Below the pieces are notes generated by a model that was not told where the DNA came from, searched no databases, and worked only from the letters and a program-made list of their open reading frames with translations. Source: JADHUC01 sp964617665 (GTDB lineage: Bacteria; Planctomycetota; Planctomycetia; Pirellulales; Pirellulaceae). Taken from it: DNA of 39,883 bases. Shown piece after piece: positions 1 through 8,655 of this stretch (the stretch's first letter is position 1; each line of letters opens with the position of its first letter). The stretch lies in NCBI GenBank assembly GCA_964617665.1, contig CAZUAH010000072.1, positions 1-39,883 of the forward strand, written 5' to 3'. The position numbers were made by a program, and so were the translations under genes.

Positions 1-79
1 AGAGACACGAAAGTACACCAGTGACGGACGTTGCGTGTCCACCTTCTTCTCTTGTTCTAACCACCTTAGAGATTAGACG

Positions 80-787
80 ATGAGTAGAGAGATGTCGGTT
101 CAGCCAATCCACGTTACCTGGCACACTCAAAGCGTGTCGCGCGAACACCGCGAACGGCTCAACGGCCACCACGGCTGCGTGGTGTGGCTGACGGGGTTGA
201 GTGGCTCAGGAAAAAGCACGATCGCCAATCTATTGGACCACAAACTGATTCAGGCGAACGTGCATAGTTTTGTGCTGGACGGCGACAACGTCCGCCACGG
301 CCTGAACGCAAGTCCCGCCATGCTAGCTGCCGAACATGGTGAAGCGTTTGCTAATCGCTTTGGGTTGGGGTTCTCCGCCCAAGACCGGGAAGAGAACATC
401 CGCCGTATCGGTGCCGTGGCGGAGTTGTTCTCCCATGCCGGGGTGATTGCTCTGACGGCGTTCATCAGCCCCTATCGTCACGACCGGGACGCTATCCGTA
501 AGCGGGTCGAAGGCAGCGGCCGAACAGGCGAATTCATCGAGATCTTCGTGGACGCCCCTCTAGATGTGTGCGAATCCCGCGACCCCAAGGGTTTGTACAA
601 GAAGGCCCGGGCTGGCGAAATCAAGGGCTTCACTGGCATTGACGCCCCCTATGAGCCGCCTCTGAATCCGGAACTCCGCCTGGACGCAGCCAAACGGACC
701 GCCGAGGAACTCGCCGATCAGGTTTTGGACTATCTGCGCTCGCTTGGCACGTTGTCAAACCTGGATCTGCGCCGCAAAGTCGCGTGA
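80..787 (+). CDS. cysC: Adenylyl-sulfate kinase (APS kinase)
   Basis: Phosphorylates adenylyl sulfate to PAPS, the sulfate donor for sulfation or for assimilation, in the cytoplasm. The P-loop GLSGSGKST is at residues 39-47, the substrate motif DGDNVRHGLN at 67-76, FISPYR at 128-133 and DPKGLYKKA at 168-176. At 235 aa it is longer than the usual ~200 aa, mainly because about 17 residues (roughly 77-94) are inserted between VRHGLN and the LGFS..DREENIRR segment. A second ATG at 92 is possible; neither start has a clear ribosome binding site. It lies upstream of the polysaccharide genes, so PAPS for sulfating the polymer is plausible, but no sulfotransferase is visible in the window. Family assignment is firm; the link to the polysaccharide is inferred. 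Confidence 0.95.
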   Translation: MSREMSVQPIHVTWHTQSVSREHRERLNGHHGCVVWLTGLSGSGKSTIANLLDHKLIQANVHSFVLDGDNVRHGLNASPAMLAAEHGEAFANRFGLGFSAQDREENIRRIGAVAELFSHAGVIALTAFISPYRHDRDAIRKRVEGSGRTGEFIEIFVDAPLDVCESRDPKGLYKKARAGEIKGFTGIDAPYEPPLNPELRLDAAKRTAEELADQVLDYLRSLGTLSNLDLRRKVA

Positions 788-823
788 TCGCAGAGCGGCC
801 GCCGGAACGCGGTGCTTCCTAGT

Positions 824-845
824 GGACGGCTCTCTCCCGCCGTCC
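824..845 (+). terminator. Possible terminator hairpin after cysC
   Basis: A perfect 7-bp inverted repeat, GGACGGC (824-830) and GCCGTCC (839-845), with an 8-base loop, begins 36 bases after the cysC stop. There is no T-tract after it, so it is either a weak or Rho-assisted terminator or only a stable hairpin. Confidence 0.35.
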
Positions 846-1261
846 GTAGCGGCCTGACGGCGATCAAGCTATCATCGCTATCGCAGCAAACTTGGGCCCG
901 TGTCTGTCCGTGAGTTGACAACATATCGCTATTGGGGCAAATCTGCCGCCGGGTTATATTTCTCCTCTGAAGTGCCACGGAAGGTGAACTCGTCCGCATG
1001 CGATGAGCCTTTCGCGAGTTGTCGGATTGGAAACCGGAACTCCGCAACGGAGGCCAAGGACCGGCCCAGCGAAAAGGGGGAACAGCGAATCGCACACCCT
1101 CTTAACTCTCTCGGCTCCCCCTTCTAGCCTCCCGCCTCTCCAATCGGCAATCCGCTCGCCTCTCAATCGCTGATGGCTGTCACCCAAGAGAACGAAGTGC
1201 GCGCCGACGTAATCATCGGGTGCGAGCACTAGTCAGTCGCAACTGTCAGCTGGCCTATGCC

Positions 1262-1269
1262 AAGGAAGG
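1262..1269 (+). promoter_or_regulatory. Ribosome binding site of wecC
   Basis: The purine run AAGGAAGG lies 5 bases before the ATG at 1275. It overlaps the alternative upstream reading from 1257 and argues that 1275 is the real start. Confidence 0.6.
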
Positions 1270-1274
1270 CTACC

Positions 1275-2603
1275 ATGACGCGTTTTTCGATCTCAACGCC
1301 CACCGGTGTCGGTCCAAAAGGCTCCACCGACCCAGGACTGTCCGGGGATGAAGGGGCCGTGAGAACCGTTTGCGTTGTCGGCTTGGGTTACATTGGTCTA
1401 CCCACCGCCGGTATCCTCGCCGCAAAAGGGTACGAAGTGTTCGGTGTCGACGTCCGTCCGGACGTGGTCGATACGATCAACAATGGTGGGATTCACATAT
1501 TCGAGCCAAATCTCGACGTCCTGATTCACGATGTCGTCGAGCAAGGCAGGCTGAGTGCGTCACTCGAAGCCCAGCCGGCCGATGTCTTCTTTCTTTGCGT
1601 TCCCACGCCTTTTCATTCGGACCGGTCGCCTGATCTCTCATACGTCGAAGCCGCCGCTCGATCGATTCGACCGCATGTGCGACGGGGCAGTCTGATTATC
1701 CTGGAATCGACCAGCCCGCCAGGGACCACGGCGAAGATTGTCATTCCCGAGGCCATACCGGAAGGTTTGGCCGTGGGACGCGATGTATTCGTTGCCCACT
1801 GTCCCGAACGGGTCCTACCAGGTCGAATTTTGGTGGAAGCCATCGAAAACGACCGAATCGTCGGTGGAGTCACATCGGCTTGTACGGAGCGTTGTGTGCG
1901 ATTCTACGAGACGTTTGTGCAGGGCGATATTGTGCCGACCACGGCCGCAACGGCCGAGACAGCGAAGCTGGTGGAGAACGCGTTTCGCGATGTGAATATC
2001 GCCTTTGCCAACGAGGTCTCGATGATGGCCGAGCCGTTGGGTGTGGATCCATTCGAAATCATCGAGTTGGCCAATCGCCATCCACGTGTCAATATTCTCA
2101 CCCCGGGCCCAGGAGTCGGTGGCCACTGCATCAGCGTCGACCCGTGGTTCCTGGTGCATGCCGCACCTAACGAGACACCGTTGATGAGGACCGCGCGCGA
2201 AGTAAATGACCGCAAGCCCTCGCATGTGGTGAACAAGATCGAGCAGTTGGTGCGAGAGCACAACGTCACGACCATCGGCTGTCTGGGCATCACCTACAAG
2301 GCAGACGTCGATGACTTGCGGGAGAGCCCAAGCCTGGAAATCGTCCGCGAGTTGCACAGACGCGGCTTGGCGGAAATGTGCGTCTGCGATCCCTATGTTT
2401 CACCAACGGAGTTCACCGAATTCGCGTTGCATCCACTGGACGAAGTGCTTCAACGGAGCGACCTCATGGTGTTGTTGACCGACCACAAGCATTTTCGACA
2501 CATACCAGATGATCTACTTGCACGGAAGCTAACCGTGGACACGCGCGGCGTTTGGCGCCACGCGACAATCGACACGCAAGAGATCATACGTCGAGCCGCT
2601 TAG
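1275..2603 (+). CDS. wecC: UDP-N-acetyl-D-mannosamine dehydrogenase (WecC type)
   Basis: Oxidises UDP-ManNAc to UDP-ManNAcA with NAD+, giving a uronic acid precursor for the surface polymer. The Rossmann motif GLGYIG is at residues 36-41. The segments HCPERVLPGR, NDRIVGG, LANRHPRVNI and GPGVGGHCISVDPW follow; the catalytic Cys is about residue 285. These segments match the WecC subfamily better than UDP-glucose dehydrogenase. The open frame also has an ATG at 1257, but AAGGAAGG at 1262-1269 sits 5 bases before the ATG at 1275, which decides the start. It is the first gene of the locus after the 490-base gap. No UDP-GlcNAc 2-epimerase (WecB), which would supply the substrate, is visible. Ugd-type activity is the main alternative. 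Confidence 0.92.
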   Translation: MTRFSISTPTGVGPKGSTDPGLSGDEGAVRTVCVVGLGYIGLPTAGILAAKGYEVFGVDVRPDVVDTINNGGIHIFEPNLDVLIHDVVEQGRLSASLEAQPADVFFLCVPTPFHSDRSPDLSYVEAAARSIRPHVRRGSLIILESTSPPGTTAKIVIPEAIPEGLAVGRDVFVAHCPERVLPGRILVEAIENDRIVGGVTSACTERCVRFYETFVQGDIVPTTAATAETAKLVENAFRDVNIAFANEVSMMAEPLGVDPFEIIELANRHPRVNILTPGPGVGGHCISVDPWFLVHAAPNETPLMRTAREVNDRKPSHVVNKIEQLVREHNVTTIGCLGITYKADVDDLRESPSLEIVRELHRRGLAEMCVCDPYVSPTEFTEFALHPLDEVLQRSDLMVLLTDHKHFRHIPDDLLARKLTVDTRGVWRHATIDTQEIIRRAA

Positions 2604-2661
2604 AAACAGTGGAAATCGCATGGTGTAGCGGAGCCGTGGATTACTCAAGATACCGAAGACA

Positions 2662-4182
2662 ATGGGATTTGATTTGTCCGGATCGGCAAGTGCGGAGTAC
2701 GGCAACGAAAAGGAGCCAGTAAGAGTACGCCGCAGCAAGAGATTCTCAATGATCGTCGTTCGTCTCCAAAGACTCCTCGCAACTCAGCGCGCCCGGCTGA
2801 GCAACTTCGCCATTCTACTGCTGGCAAACGTGCTTATCGCTGGCGTTGGGTTCATCACCACTGTGACTATCGCCAACGCGATTGGCAGTGAGAGGTTTGG
2901 CCAACTCGCATATGCATTGGCCGTTGGCGGCATAGTGACAGTGAATGTTCGCTTCGGCATGGACCGTTCGCTGCTCCGTGATTTGGCCCATTATCCCAAA
3001 CGCTTCAACGAGATCCTCGCTGCAAGCCTACTCGCTCGCGGCCTGCTACTGGTCGTCTGGATCGTAGCCTTGCTCGTTCTGATGGCAATCCAGATCAAAG
3101 GCATCGATATCTCCTGGGGTATGTTTCTCGTCGTCCTTGCCACGGCATTGATGCCAATGCAGATTGCAAATGTCTTTGATTTCTGGGAATGCCAAGGACG
3201 CCATGCTCTCTACCTTTGCGCCCAGAGGTCCGTCTATTTTGGCCTGATCTGGTCCGTGCTTTTCTTGGCACCAGGGCGTCTGGGACTTGTGTCGATCGGC
3301 TCAGCTCTGCTCGCAGCAACAGTTGTCTTTCTCTTCCTGCAATACCGCTTTGCTTTGAGACGGCTCAAGCCAGCTCTGCACACCGTACCCTTGCGCAGGG
3401 TTGGCCGCACGGCTTTGGGTCTCTTGGCAAGTAATAAATGGCTGTGGTTGGCCAGTCTGGCCACCCTTGGCATGACAGCCTTGAATAAGGTGCTGCTCAA
3501 GCAGTTTTCCGGATTTTCCAACCTAGGCGTTTATGCCGCGTCATTCCAATTCTTCAGTGCGGGGATGTTGTTGCTTCGTAACGTCGCCCGCATTGGGCAG
3601 CCTATTCTGGCCCGCCGCACAACCCCAGGTGCCGCCAATGCACGCGCAAGCGTCACCCTTCTGACGGTTTACTTAGCAGCCGGGGGGCTTGTGGTCGCAG
3701 CAATCGCTCTGCCCGTAATAGCGATGCCAAAGCTCATCCTGAACTCTCTTTTCACCGCCGAATACACTGGTGAATACTGGACGCTCAGATTCATCGGGAT
3801 ATGTCTCTTGTTCCAGGTTTTCGACCTGTTCCTGGGGCAATACCTGACGCTCGTTCGCATGGACAAGACTTTCTTGGTCGGCGCCGTAGTATCCGGATTG
3901 ATCAGTCTGGCCTCATGTATGGTGTTGGTTCCGCTGTATTCTGCAACCGGGGCTGCATTGGCCCTCCTCGTCGGCGTGATCGCAAAATCTGCGTTCTTCG
4001 TGCTAGCCACGATTATTCACATAAGGGAACTTGCCGTCGCGAGAACAGAACTGAGCTCAGGCGATAGAATATCAAGCCAATTCACTGCCTCAACAAGCAA
4101 CTCCCTAACTACCTCCCGCATGCAGTTCCCGCGTTTCTGGCCTCGTAAATCTCATGATCCCAAACGATGTACCCCGCGATGA
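2662..4182 (+). CDS. Polysaccharide flippase, Wzx/MATE-like membrane protein
   Basis: Predicted inner-membrane transporter of about 506 aa with many hydrophobic segments along its whole length, as in Wzx (MOP superfamily) flippases that move undecaprenyl-PP-linked repeat units to the periplasm. The N-terminal membrane part shows the pattern NFAILLLANVLIAGVGFITT, typical of these proteins. A second possible start is the ATG at 2749 (MIVVRLQRLL), which would remove 29 hydrophilic residues. The C-terminal ~50 residues are hydrophilic and basic. It follows wecC after 58 bases, and its stop overlaps the next gene in an ATGA. The fold class is likely; exact substrate is unknown. Confidence 0.82.
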   Translation: MGFDLSGSASAEYGNEKEPVRVRRSKRFSMIVVRLQRLLATQRARLSNFAILLLANVLIAGVGFITTVTIANAIGSERFGQLAYALAVGGIVTVNVRFGMDRSLLRDLAHYPKRFNEILAASLLARGLLLVVWIVALLVLMAIQIKGIDISWGMFLVVLATALMPMQIANVFDFWECQGRHALYLCAQRSVYFGLIWSVLFLAPGRLGLVSIGSALLAATVVFLFLQYRFALRRLKPALHTVPLRRVGRTALGLLASNKWLWLASLATLGMTALNKVLLKQFSGFSNLGVYAASFQFFSAGMLLLRNVARIGQPILARRTTPGAANARASVTLLTVYLAAGGLVVAAIALPVIAMPKLILNSLFTAEYTGEYWTLRFIGICLLFQVFDLFLGQYLTLVRMDKTFLVGAVVSGLISLASCMVLVPLYSATGAALALLVGVIAKSAFFVLATIIHIRELAVARTELSSGDRISSQFTASTSNSLTTSRMQFPRFWPRKSHDPKRCTPR

Positions 4183-4961
4183 ATGCAAAAATTCACGAAT
4201 TCACTGAGCACACAGTCGTCAAGACGAATTCTCCTGCTCGTTTGCGTGCTGAGGCATATAAGACGATGCAGGCCCACGATATCGGTGCGGATTCCGGCCT
4301 GTTTCGCGCACCGAAAGTACTCGATTTTGATGAGCACCGTAGACGGCTCGTCCTCGAGCGTCTGCGCGATATCACGCCCCTTCGTTTAGCGCTCAGGCGC
4401 ACATGTGACGCACACACATTGATCGACAAAGTCGCTGCCAGTTTGGCGCTCGTTCACAATCAGTTGGAACTGCCGAAAGAAATGCTTGTGCCACTTCCGA
4501 ATGCGCTGACCTTCCCTGGCACGAACACTGTTCTGCACGGAGATTTATCCGTCAACAACGTATTTCTAACTAGGCATGAACCGGGGCTTGCCATTCTGGA
4601 CTGGCAAACAACGCAGCAAGTCGGAGGAGGAGCAACGTGTGGAACACCGTACTTCGACGTCGTGTGGTTCATTTCAAACGTATTTCGTGCGATGTGCACA
4701 TGGGACACGCTTCAGCAAGGTAAGAAGGATGCTATGTCGGCTGCAAGAAGGTTCATGAAGCACTACCTCGTTTGCGGAAATCAGCAAGAGCGAGTTGAAG
4801 ACGTTGTTGCCTATATGAAGCAGTTCTTCCCTTACAGATTCAAACAAACGTCATCAAGACGTCATTGGAGGAAAAGCGTGCTTGCATTTCCTGCACGCCG
4901 TGCCGTCCTCCAGTTCATCAATACTCCCCAATTGGCGACGGACCTTTTGCAAACGGTATGA
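4179..4961 (+). CDS. APH/choline-kinase-fold phosphotransferase
   Basis: About 260 aa. Shows the catalytic motif HGDLSVNNV, with His120, Asp122 and Asn127 in the HxDxxxxN arrangement, and LDW with the metal-binding Asp near 141. A possible ATP lysine is at VVK (15) and a partner Glu near 25. This matches aminoglycoside/choline/lipopolysaccharide-type small-molecule kinases, so it should transfer phosphate to a hydroxyl, probably of a sugar. The ATG at 4179 overlaps the flippase stop as ATGA, suggesting translational coupling; an ATG at 4167 is the alternative. The next gene, a methyltransferase, starts 13 bases after the stop. That pairing resembles the kinase and methyltransferase activities of the chain terminator WbdD. 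Not an antibiotic resistance gene by context. Substrate unknown. Confidence 0.72.
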   Translation: MNAKIHEFTEHTVVKTNSPARLRAEAYKTMQAHDIGADSGLFRAPKVLDFDEHRRRLVLERLRDITPLRLALRRTCDAHTLIDKVAASLALVHNQLELPKEMLVPLPNALTFPGTNTVLHGDLSVNNVFLTRHEPGLAILDWQTTQQVGGGATCGTPYFDVVWFISNVFRAMCTWDTLQQGKKDAMSAARRFMKHYLVCGNQQERVEDVVAYMKQFFPYRFKQTSSRRHWRKSVLAFPARRAVLQFINTPQLATDLLQTV

Positions 4962-4974
4962 ACAAAACAAAGGT

Positions 4975-5709
4975 ATGAACGAATCAAACGATTACAGGGA
5001 ATCGCATCTTGGCAGGAACAAGGGCCAATCGTACAGCCAATCGTTCTCCAAGAGCTCCTACAAGAGTATGGTTTGGCGCTACGAGCAACGCTGCTTAGGC
5101 GAAATCGTAGGACGCTATCGTCGCGAGGGGGACATGAAACACCTCGATTTTGCCTGTGGAACCGGCCGCATTCTGGAGTATTTGGAGCGGTTTGATCGTG
5201 CGCTGTGCGTGGGAGTTGATATCTCGCCGAGTATGCTGGATATTGCCAGACAGCGTACGACACGTTCGGAGATAATCGAGGGGGATATCACACAACGTGA
5301 TATTCTCGGCAAGCGCACCTTCAGCCTGATCACTGCCTTTCGCTTCTTTCCAAACGCGCAGGACGATTTGCGAGAAGACGCCATGCGCGTGCTGGCGTCA
5401 CATTTGGATTCACACGGTGTCCTCGTCTTCAACAACCATAAGAACCTTGCATTTCCGGCGAATCGTCTGATGCGGCGAGTCGGCCGCGGTTTCGAGCGAG
5501 GAATGACGCGACAGGAGGCGGAACATCTTGCAAGCACGGCGGGGCTGCGCATCCAGGATGTCTATCACTTTGGCGCAATACCTGAAATGGGGCATCGCCT
5601 GTTGCTTCCGCTTTCGCTGCTTGAGATGTTGGAGAACTCGCTTTCACGCTGTAACTTCCTTCGGAATTATGCGCTGAATCAAGTATATGTATGTCGACGC
5701 GCCGCATGA
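4975..5709 (+). CDS. Class I SAM-dependent methyltransferase
   Basis: About 244 aa. The SAM-binding motif I, HLDFACGTGR, is at residues 56-65; the acidic ribose-binding motif GVDISPSML follows at 80-88, and a motif II-like EGDI at about 102. An in-frame extension upstream to 4882 lies inside the kinase gene, but ATG 4975 is preceded by ACAAAGG and starts 13 bases after the kinase stop, so it is preferred. The partner kinase and position inside a polysaccharide locus suggest methylation of a sugar or of a sugar phosphate. The stop overlaps the next gene at ATGA (5706-5709). Substrate cannot be told from sequence. Confidence 0.82.
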   Translation: MNESNDYRESHLGRNKGQSYSQSFSKSSYKSMVWRYEQRCLGEIVGRYRREGDMKHLDFACGTGRILEYLERFDRALCVGVDISPSMLDIARQRTTRSEIIEGDITQRDILGKRTFSLITAFRFFPNAQDDLREDAMRVLASHLDSHGVLVFNNHKNLAFPANRLMRRVGRGFERGMTRQEAEHLASTAGLRIQDVYHFGAIPEMGHRLLLPLSLLEMLENSLSRCNFLRNYALNQVYVCRRAA

Positions 5710-6980
5710 CGATGCCAAAAAGCGTTTCAGCACCCCAGAACATCGCTGCCGTTGGGGTAGGATCACCGCATGCAGCAGTGCGCACCCGGGCGCTTCGATC
5801 GGGGCCGTTGGCCCGAACGGCCCTACTCGGCCTTTCGATCGGCACAGTCATGCTGGTTCCCCTTGACTGGCTCCATGCTTTGGAGGTTGTCGCTTTTCCC
5901 TTTCACTTCTACGTGCGTGCTCTATTGCTCGCCGTTTTCACCCTCTACATCATTCATACGGGAGTGTCTTTTGCCGCCTATCGATTTCGGTTTGGGCATG
6001 TACTTCTCTATTACCTCGCCGTCAATTTGACTTATACTGCGCTTTCAGAGGATATCGGCGGCAATCTTTTCTATGTGAGCAAGATATCTTTCTGGATTCT
6101 TGGGACAATCGTCGCCTATCGTCTGGCTTTGTCGGGTGCCCTCTCGGAAAAGATCCTTCACAGGACGATTACCGCCACAGTTGCTATAGGGGCGATGTTT
6201 GCGATCTACTTCATGACTCTCCCCGAGACCGCACCCGGGCAAAATGCTGGCGCCTATCTCCTCGTATGGTGCCTGCCGCTCTTGTTGATTGGGCAGAAAT
6301 CCCGAACTGGCAACATTGTATTGCTTGTCGCTGCGGTGGCAGTCCTGCTGACTGTGAAGCGAGGTGCCATGATCGCTTTGGGGCTCTCCAGCATCGCGTA
6401 CGGCTTGTCCTACTTAAGGCTTCGACGGAATTCACGAGCTTCTGCCAGGGTGACCACGGTTCTTGTGTTGCTTGCCGTGATCAGTACTGTTGTCGTATCG
6501 CGAAAGTGGGATGCAGTGCAAACCCGCTTTGCGGACACCACAGGATCTGGACGTGATAAAATGTACGGAATGCTCGTTCAGCACTGGGGCAATGGCGAAC
6601 TGCCGAACGTGGTTTTGGGGTTCGGCATCAGATCTGTTCAAGAGTATACGGGCATGATGCTGGGCCGCGAGGACGGCCGCGGCCCCTACGCACACAGTGA
6701 CTGGCTTCAGATGATGCACGATTTCGGCTTGCTGGGAATCGGCTTTATGGTATGGATTCATGCGGCATTTCTTAGTCTGATTCATACAAGCCGCAGGATA
6801 CGCCATCCCCTCACGCCGTCGCTCGTCATGGGTTACGTAGTTTTGTTTCTAGTGAATATCTATTCGGGACACTTGATGGCTCCCGGAGCGATTTATTTTG
6901 GCTTCCTGATCGCTTGGGGAGCCGCGGCAATACACGGAAAACAGCGGGGCACGTATTCTGTGCAACGTGGATTCGTCTGA
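5706..6980 (+). CDS. Wzy-like O-antigen polymerase/ligase membrane protein
   Basis: About 424 aa with many hydrophobic segments and a larger loop near the C-terminal half containing DGRGPYAHSDWLQMMHDFGLLG. This loop arrangement (H..W/N..Q...E/D.G..G) is typical of Wzy/O-antigen ligase family proteins, which polymerise repeat units or transfer glycans in the periplasm. Starts at 5691, 5706 and 5712 are possible; 5706 forms an ATGA overlap with the methyltransferase stop. It is one of two such proteins in the locus (the other is at 20091), so one may be the polymerase and the other a ligase. Which is which cannot be said from sequence. Confidence 0.75.
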   Translation: MTMPKSVSAPQNIAAVGVGSPHAAVRTRALRSGPLARTALLGLSIGTVMLVPLDWLHALEVVAFPFHFYVRALLLAVFTLYIIHTGVSFAAYRFRFGHVLLYYLAVNLTYTALSEDIGGNLFYVSKISFWILGTIVAYRLALSGALSEKILHRTITATVAIGAMFAIYFMTLPETAPGQNAGAYLLVWCLPLLLIGQKSRTGNIVLLVAAVAVLLTVKRGAMIALGLSSIAYGLSYLRLRRNSRASARVTTVLVLLAVISTVVVSRKWDAVQTRFADTTGSGRDKMYGMLVQHWGNGELPNVVLGFGIRSVQEYTGMMLGREDGRGPYAHSDWLQMMHDFGLLGIGFMVWIHAAFLSLIHTSRRIRHPLTPSLVMGYVVLFLVNIYSGHLMAPGAIYFGFLIAWGAAAIHGKQRGTYSVQRGFV

Positions 6981-7342
6981 GGGAAACCTCCACGTCCGGG
7001 TTGTGGGGGATTGGTGTGGAAGCATACCTGATTCTACCCGGAAAGCGAGGGAAACCGTGATGACTCCTTCGCTTGCGTTTCAGGATTCAATGCGCGGCGC
7101 TTTGGGCAATATGGCCGCAAGTCCTTGTCGTCACGAATGTTGTGACGAACAGCGCCTGGTACATGAATAATCCGGGCTAACGGATTCAAGTCTGGCTTAT
7201 GAGTTCACTAGATTTGCGGAGTCGATGGCTACGAAGTTTAGGACGTTGACGTTGCACGGCGATTGTTGAACGTGTCCGGATGGAGCAGTGAACGCACCTA
7301 CTATCGGGAATAGTCCGACGCGCAGCTCGTCGGGTAGTACAT
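6981..7342. other. Non-coding gap with one small hairpin
   Basis: About 360 bases. A 67-codon open frame begins at 6967 inside the end of the previous gene but has no recognisable features and is not called. One inverted repeat is visible, TCGTCAC (7128-7134) and GTGACGA (7142-7148), with a 7-base loop and no T-tract. The gap separates the export/polymerisation genes from the CapA/ATP-grasp block and could carry an internal promoter; I do not see a convincing one. Confidence 0.4.
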
Positions 7343-8521
7343 GTGACACAAGAAGCCATCAGGATCGTCATTGGCGGGGACGTAGTGCCCATGCCTCGCG
7401 ATATTCATTTGTTTCGATCAGGACGAAGCGATGAACTGCTCGGCGATCTCGGCACGGTGTTCGCTTCGGCGGACCTGGCGGTTGTCAACCTGGAGTGTCC
7501 GCTTGTCGAGCAACCCTCTCCGGTGCCGAAGACGGGCAAGCACCTATCCGCTTCGCCCAACTGTCTGACGGCATTTCAGGCCGCCGGAATCGGAGTTGTC
7601 AACCTAGCCAACAATCACATCATGGATCATGGCTTGAACGGTCTCCAAAGCACTCTCGACGCATGCTCTGCTTTCGGGCTTGTCACAGTGGGAGCAGGAC
7701 AGACGTTGGAGGAAGCGGCGCGGCCTGCCCTTTTCCAACTGAAGGACCGTCGATTCGGCATTCTGTCTTTCGCGGAGCGTGAGAATGGAATAGCTACCCC
7801 TGAATCGTCGGGAGCCAATCCTATCGGCGCCATCGAATTCGCTCGCTCAGCACGTGACATTCGTGACAAGACCGACGCATTTGTCGTATTGCTCCATGCC
7901 GGAAAAGAGCATTACCCCTATCCCAGCCCAAACCTCCAGCAACTTTGCCGCTTCATGGTGGAAGAGGGGGCCTCGGCCGTGATTTGCCAGCACTCTCATT
8001 GCCCTGGAGCATATGAGACTTACCGCGATGGGCATATCGTATACGGGCAGGGGAACTTGGTGTTCGCTCCGCACCCCGATCCTCGACCGGCGCTGTACGA
8101 GGGATACCTCGTCGACCTAACGTTTCCCGCTGAAGGCGGCTGCCGTTTCGAGGTCGTTCCGTATATTCAGCCGATCGACGGACTCGGCGTTCGCCGTCTT
8201 GACGGCAAGGATGAGCAGGCCTTCCGAGAGAAGTTGGCGGCCTACTCTAGATCCATGTCGGACGACGCGTTTGTCCGCAATAGTTGGCAGGATCTTGCTC
8301 GTGACAGCCGTCGGCTGTATGCGAGTGTGCTGCGTGGGCACAACCGTGTTCTCCGGCGTTTAAACCGGCTGTTCGGGTTTGCCGTTCGGAATTACTCCCA
8401 CGAGCAACTCATGACCTTGGAAAACGTGCTTCAATGCGAAACGCATCAAGAACTCTTGCTGAGCGCCGTTACTGAATACGTGGCAGACCGCACGGAACAC
8501 AACCACCCAACAAGAGGCTAG
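7343..8521 (+). CDS. CapA family protein (poly-gamma-glutamate/capsule biosynthesis, metallophosphatase fold)
   Basis: About 392 aa with the CapA (PGA_cap) motif series: GGDVVPM near the N-terminus, NLECPL, NLANNHIMDHG, a late HAGKEHYPYP, QHSHCPGAYE and YGQGNLVF. These correspond to the metal-site motifs of the calcineurin-like CapA fold. The start is GTG at 7343, because the next ATG lies inside the first motif; the ribosome binding site is poor. CapA proteins take part in making or anchoring poly-gamma-glutamate, and homologues occur in polysaccharide loci without a PGA synthase. No CapB/CapC is visible here, so glutamate polymer synthesis is not supported; a hydrolytic or transfer role on a decorated glycan is possible. 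No signal peptide is seen, which suggests cytoplasmic action. Confidence 0.85.
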   Translation: MTQEAIRIVIGGDVVPMPRDIHLFRSGRSDELLGDLGTVFASADLAVVNLECPLVEQPSPVPKTGKHLSASPNCLTAFQAAGIGVVNLANNHIMDHGLNGLQSTLDACSAFGLVTVGAGQTLEEAARPALFQLKDRRFGILSFAERENGIATPESSGANPIGAIEFARSARDIRDKTDAFVVLLHAGKEHYPYPSPNLQQLCRFMVEEGASAVICQHSHCPGAYETYRDGHIVYGQGNLVFAPHPDPRPALYEGYLVDLTFPAEGGCRFEVVPYIQPIDGLGVRRLDGKDEQAFREKLAAYSRSMSDDAFVRNSWQDLARDSRRLYASVLRGHNRVLRRLNRLFGFAVRNYSHEQLMTLENVLQCETHQELLLSAVTEYVADRTEHNHPTRG

Positions 8522-8655
8522 AACTACCCACGCTTGGCTGAGCTGCGAGCCGACCGTCTTGAAACACACGGAGCACGTAGTCAGCCACTCAAGTCGCTCC
8601 GCTCTTCGCAGAGTCACAGTTCCGGCACCTGACTGCCAACCCGACGGGAGAAGAG

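Larger units (their letters stand above)
788..1274. other. Non-coding gap between cysC and wecC
   Basis: About 490 bases without a convincing gene. The short open frames here have no recognisable motifs and overlap one another on both strands. It holds the hairpin at 824-845 and a promoter-like pair: TTGGGG (932-937), 17-base spacer, TATATT (955-960). The promoter-like pair is weak in the -35 box. If real, it would start transcription of the following polysaccharide genes separately from cysC. Confidence 0.4.

Noticed and set aside
915..960. Promoter with -35 TTGACA at 915-920
   Set aside because: The only good -10 box (TATATT, 955-960) is 34 bases away, too far. A weaker -35 at 932-937 is mentioned instead.
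4179..4961. Aminoglycoside resistance gene
   Set aside because: The fold is shared, but the position and coupling with polysaccharide genes point to a sugar or glycan kinase.
6967..7170. A 67-codon gene after the Wzy-like gene
   Set aside because: It overlaps the previous gene, has no ribosome binding site and no recognisable motif.
7343..8521. Poly-gamma-glutamate capsule operon
   Set aside because: Only CapA is present; the synthase genes CapB and CapC are missing from the window.
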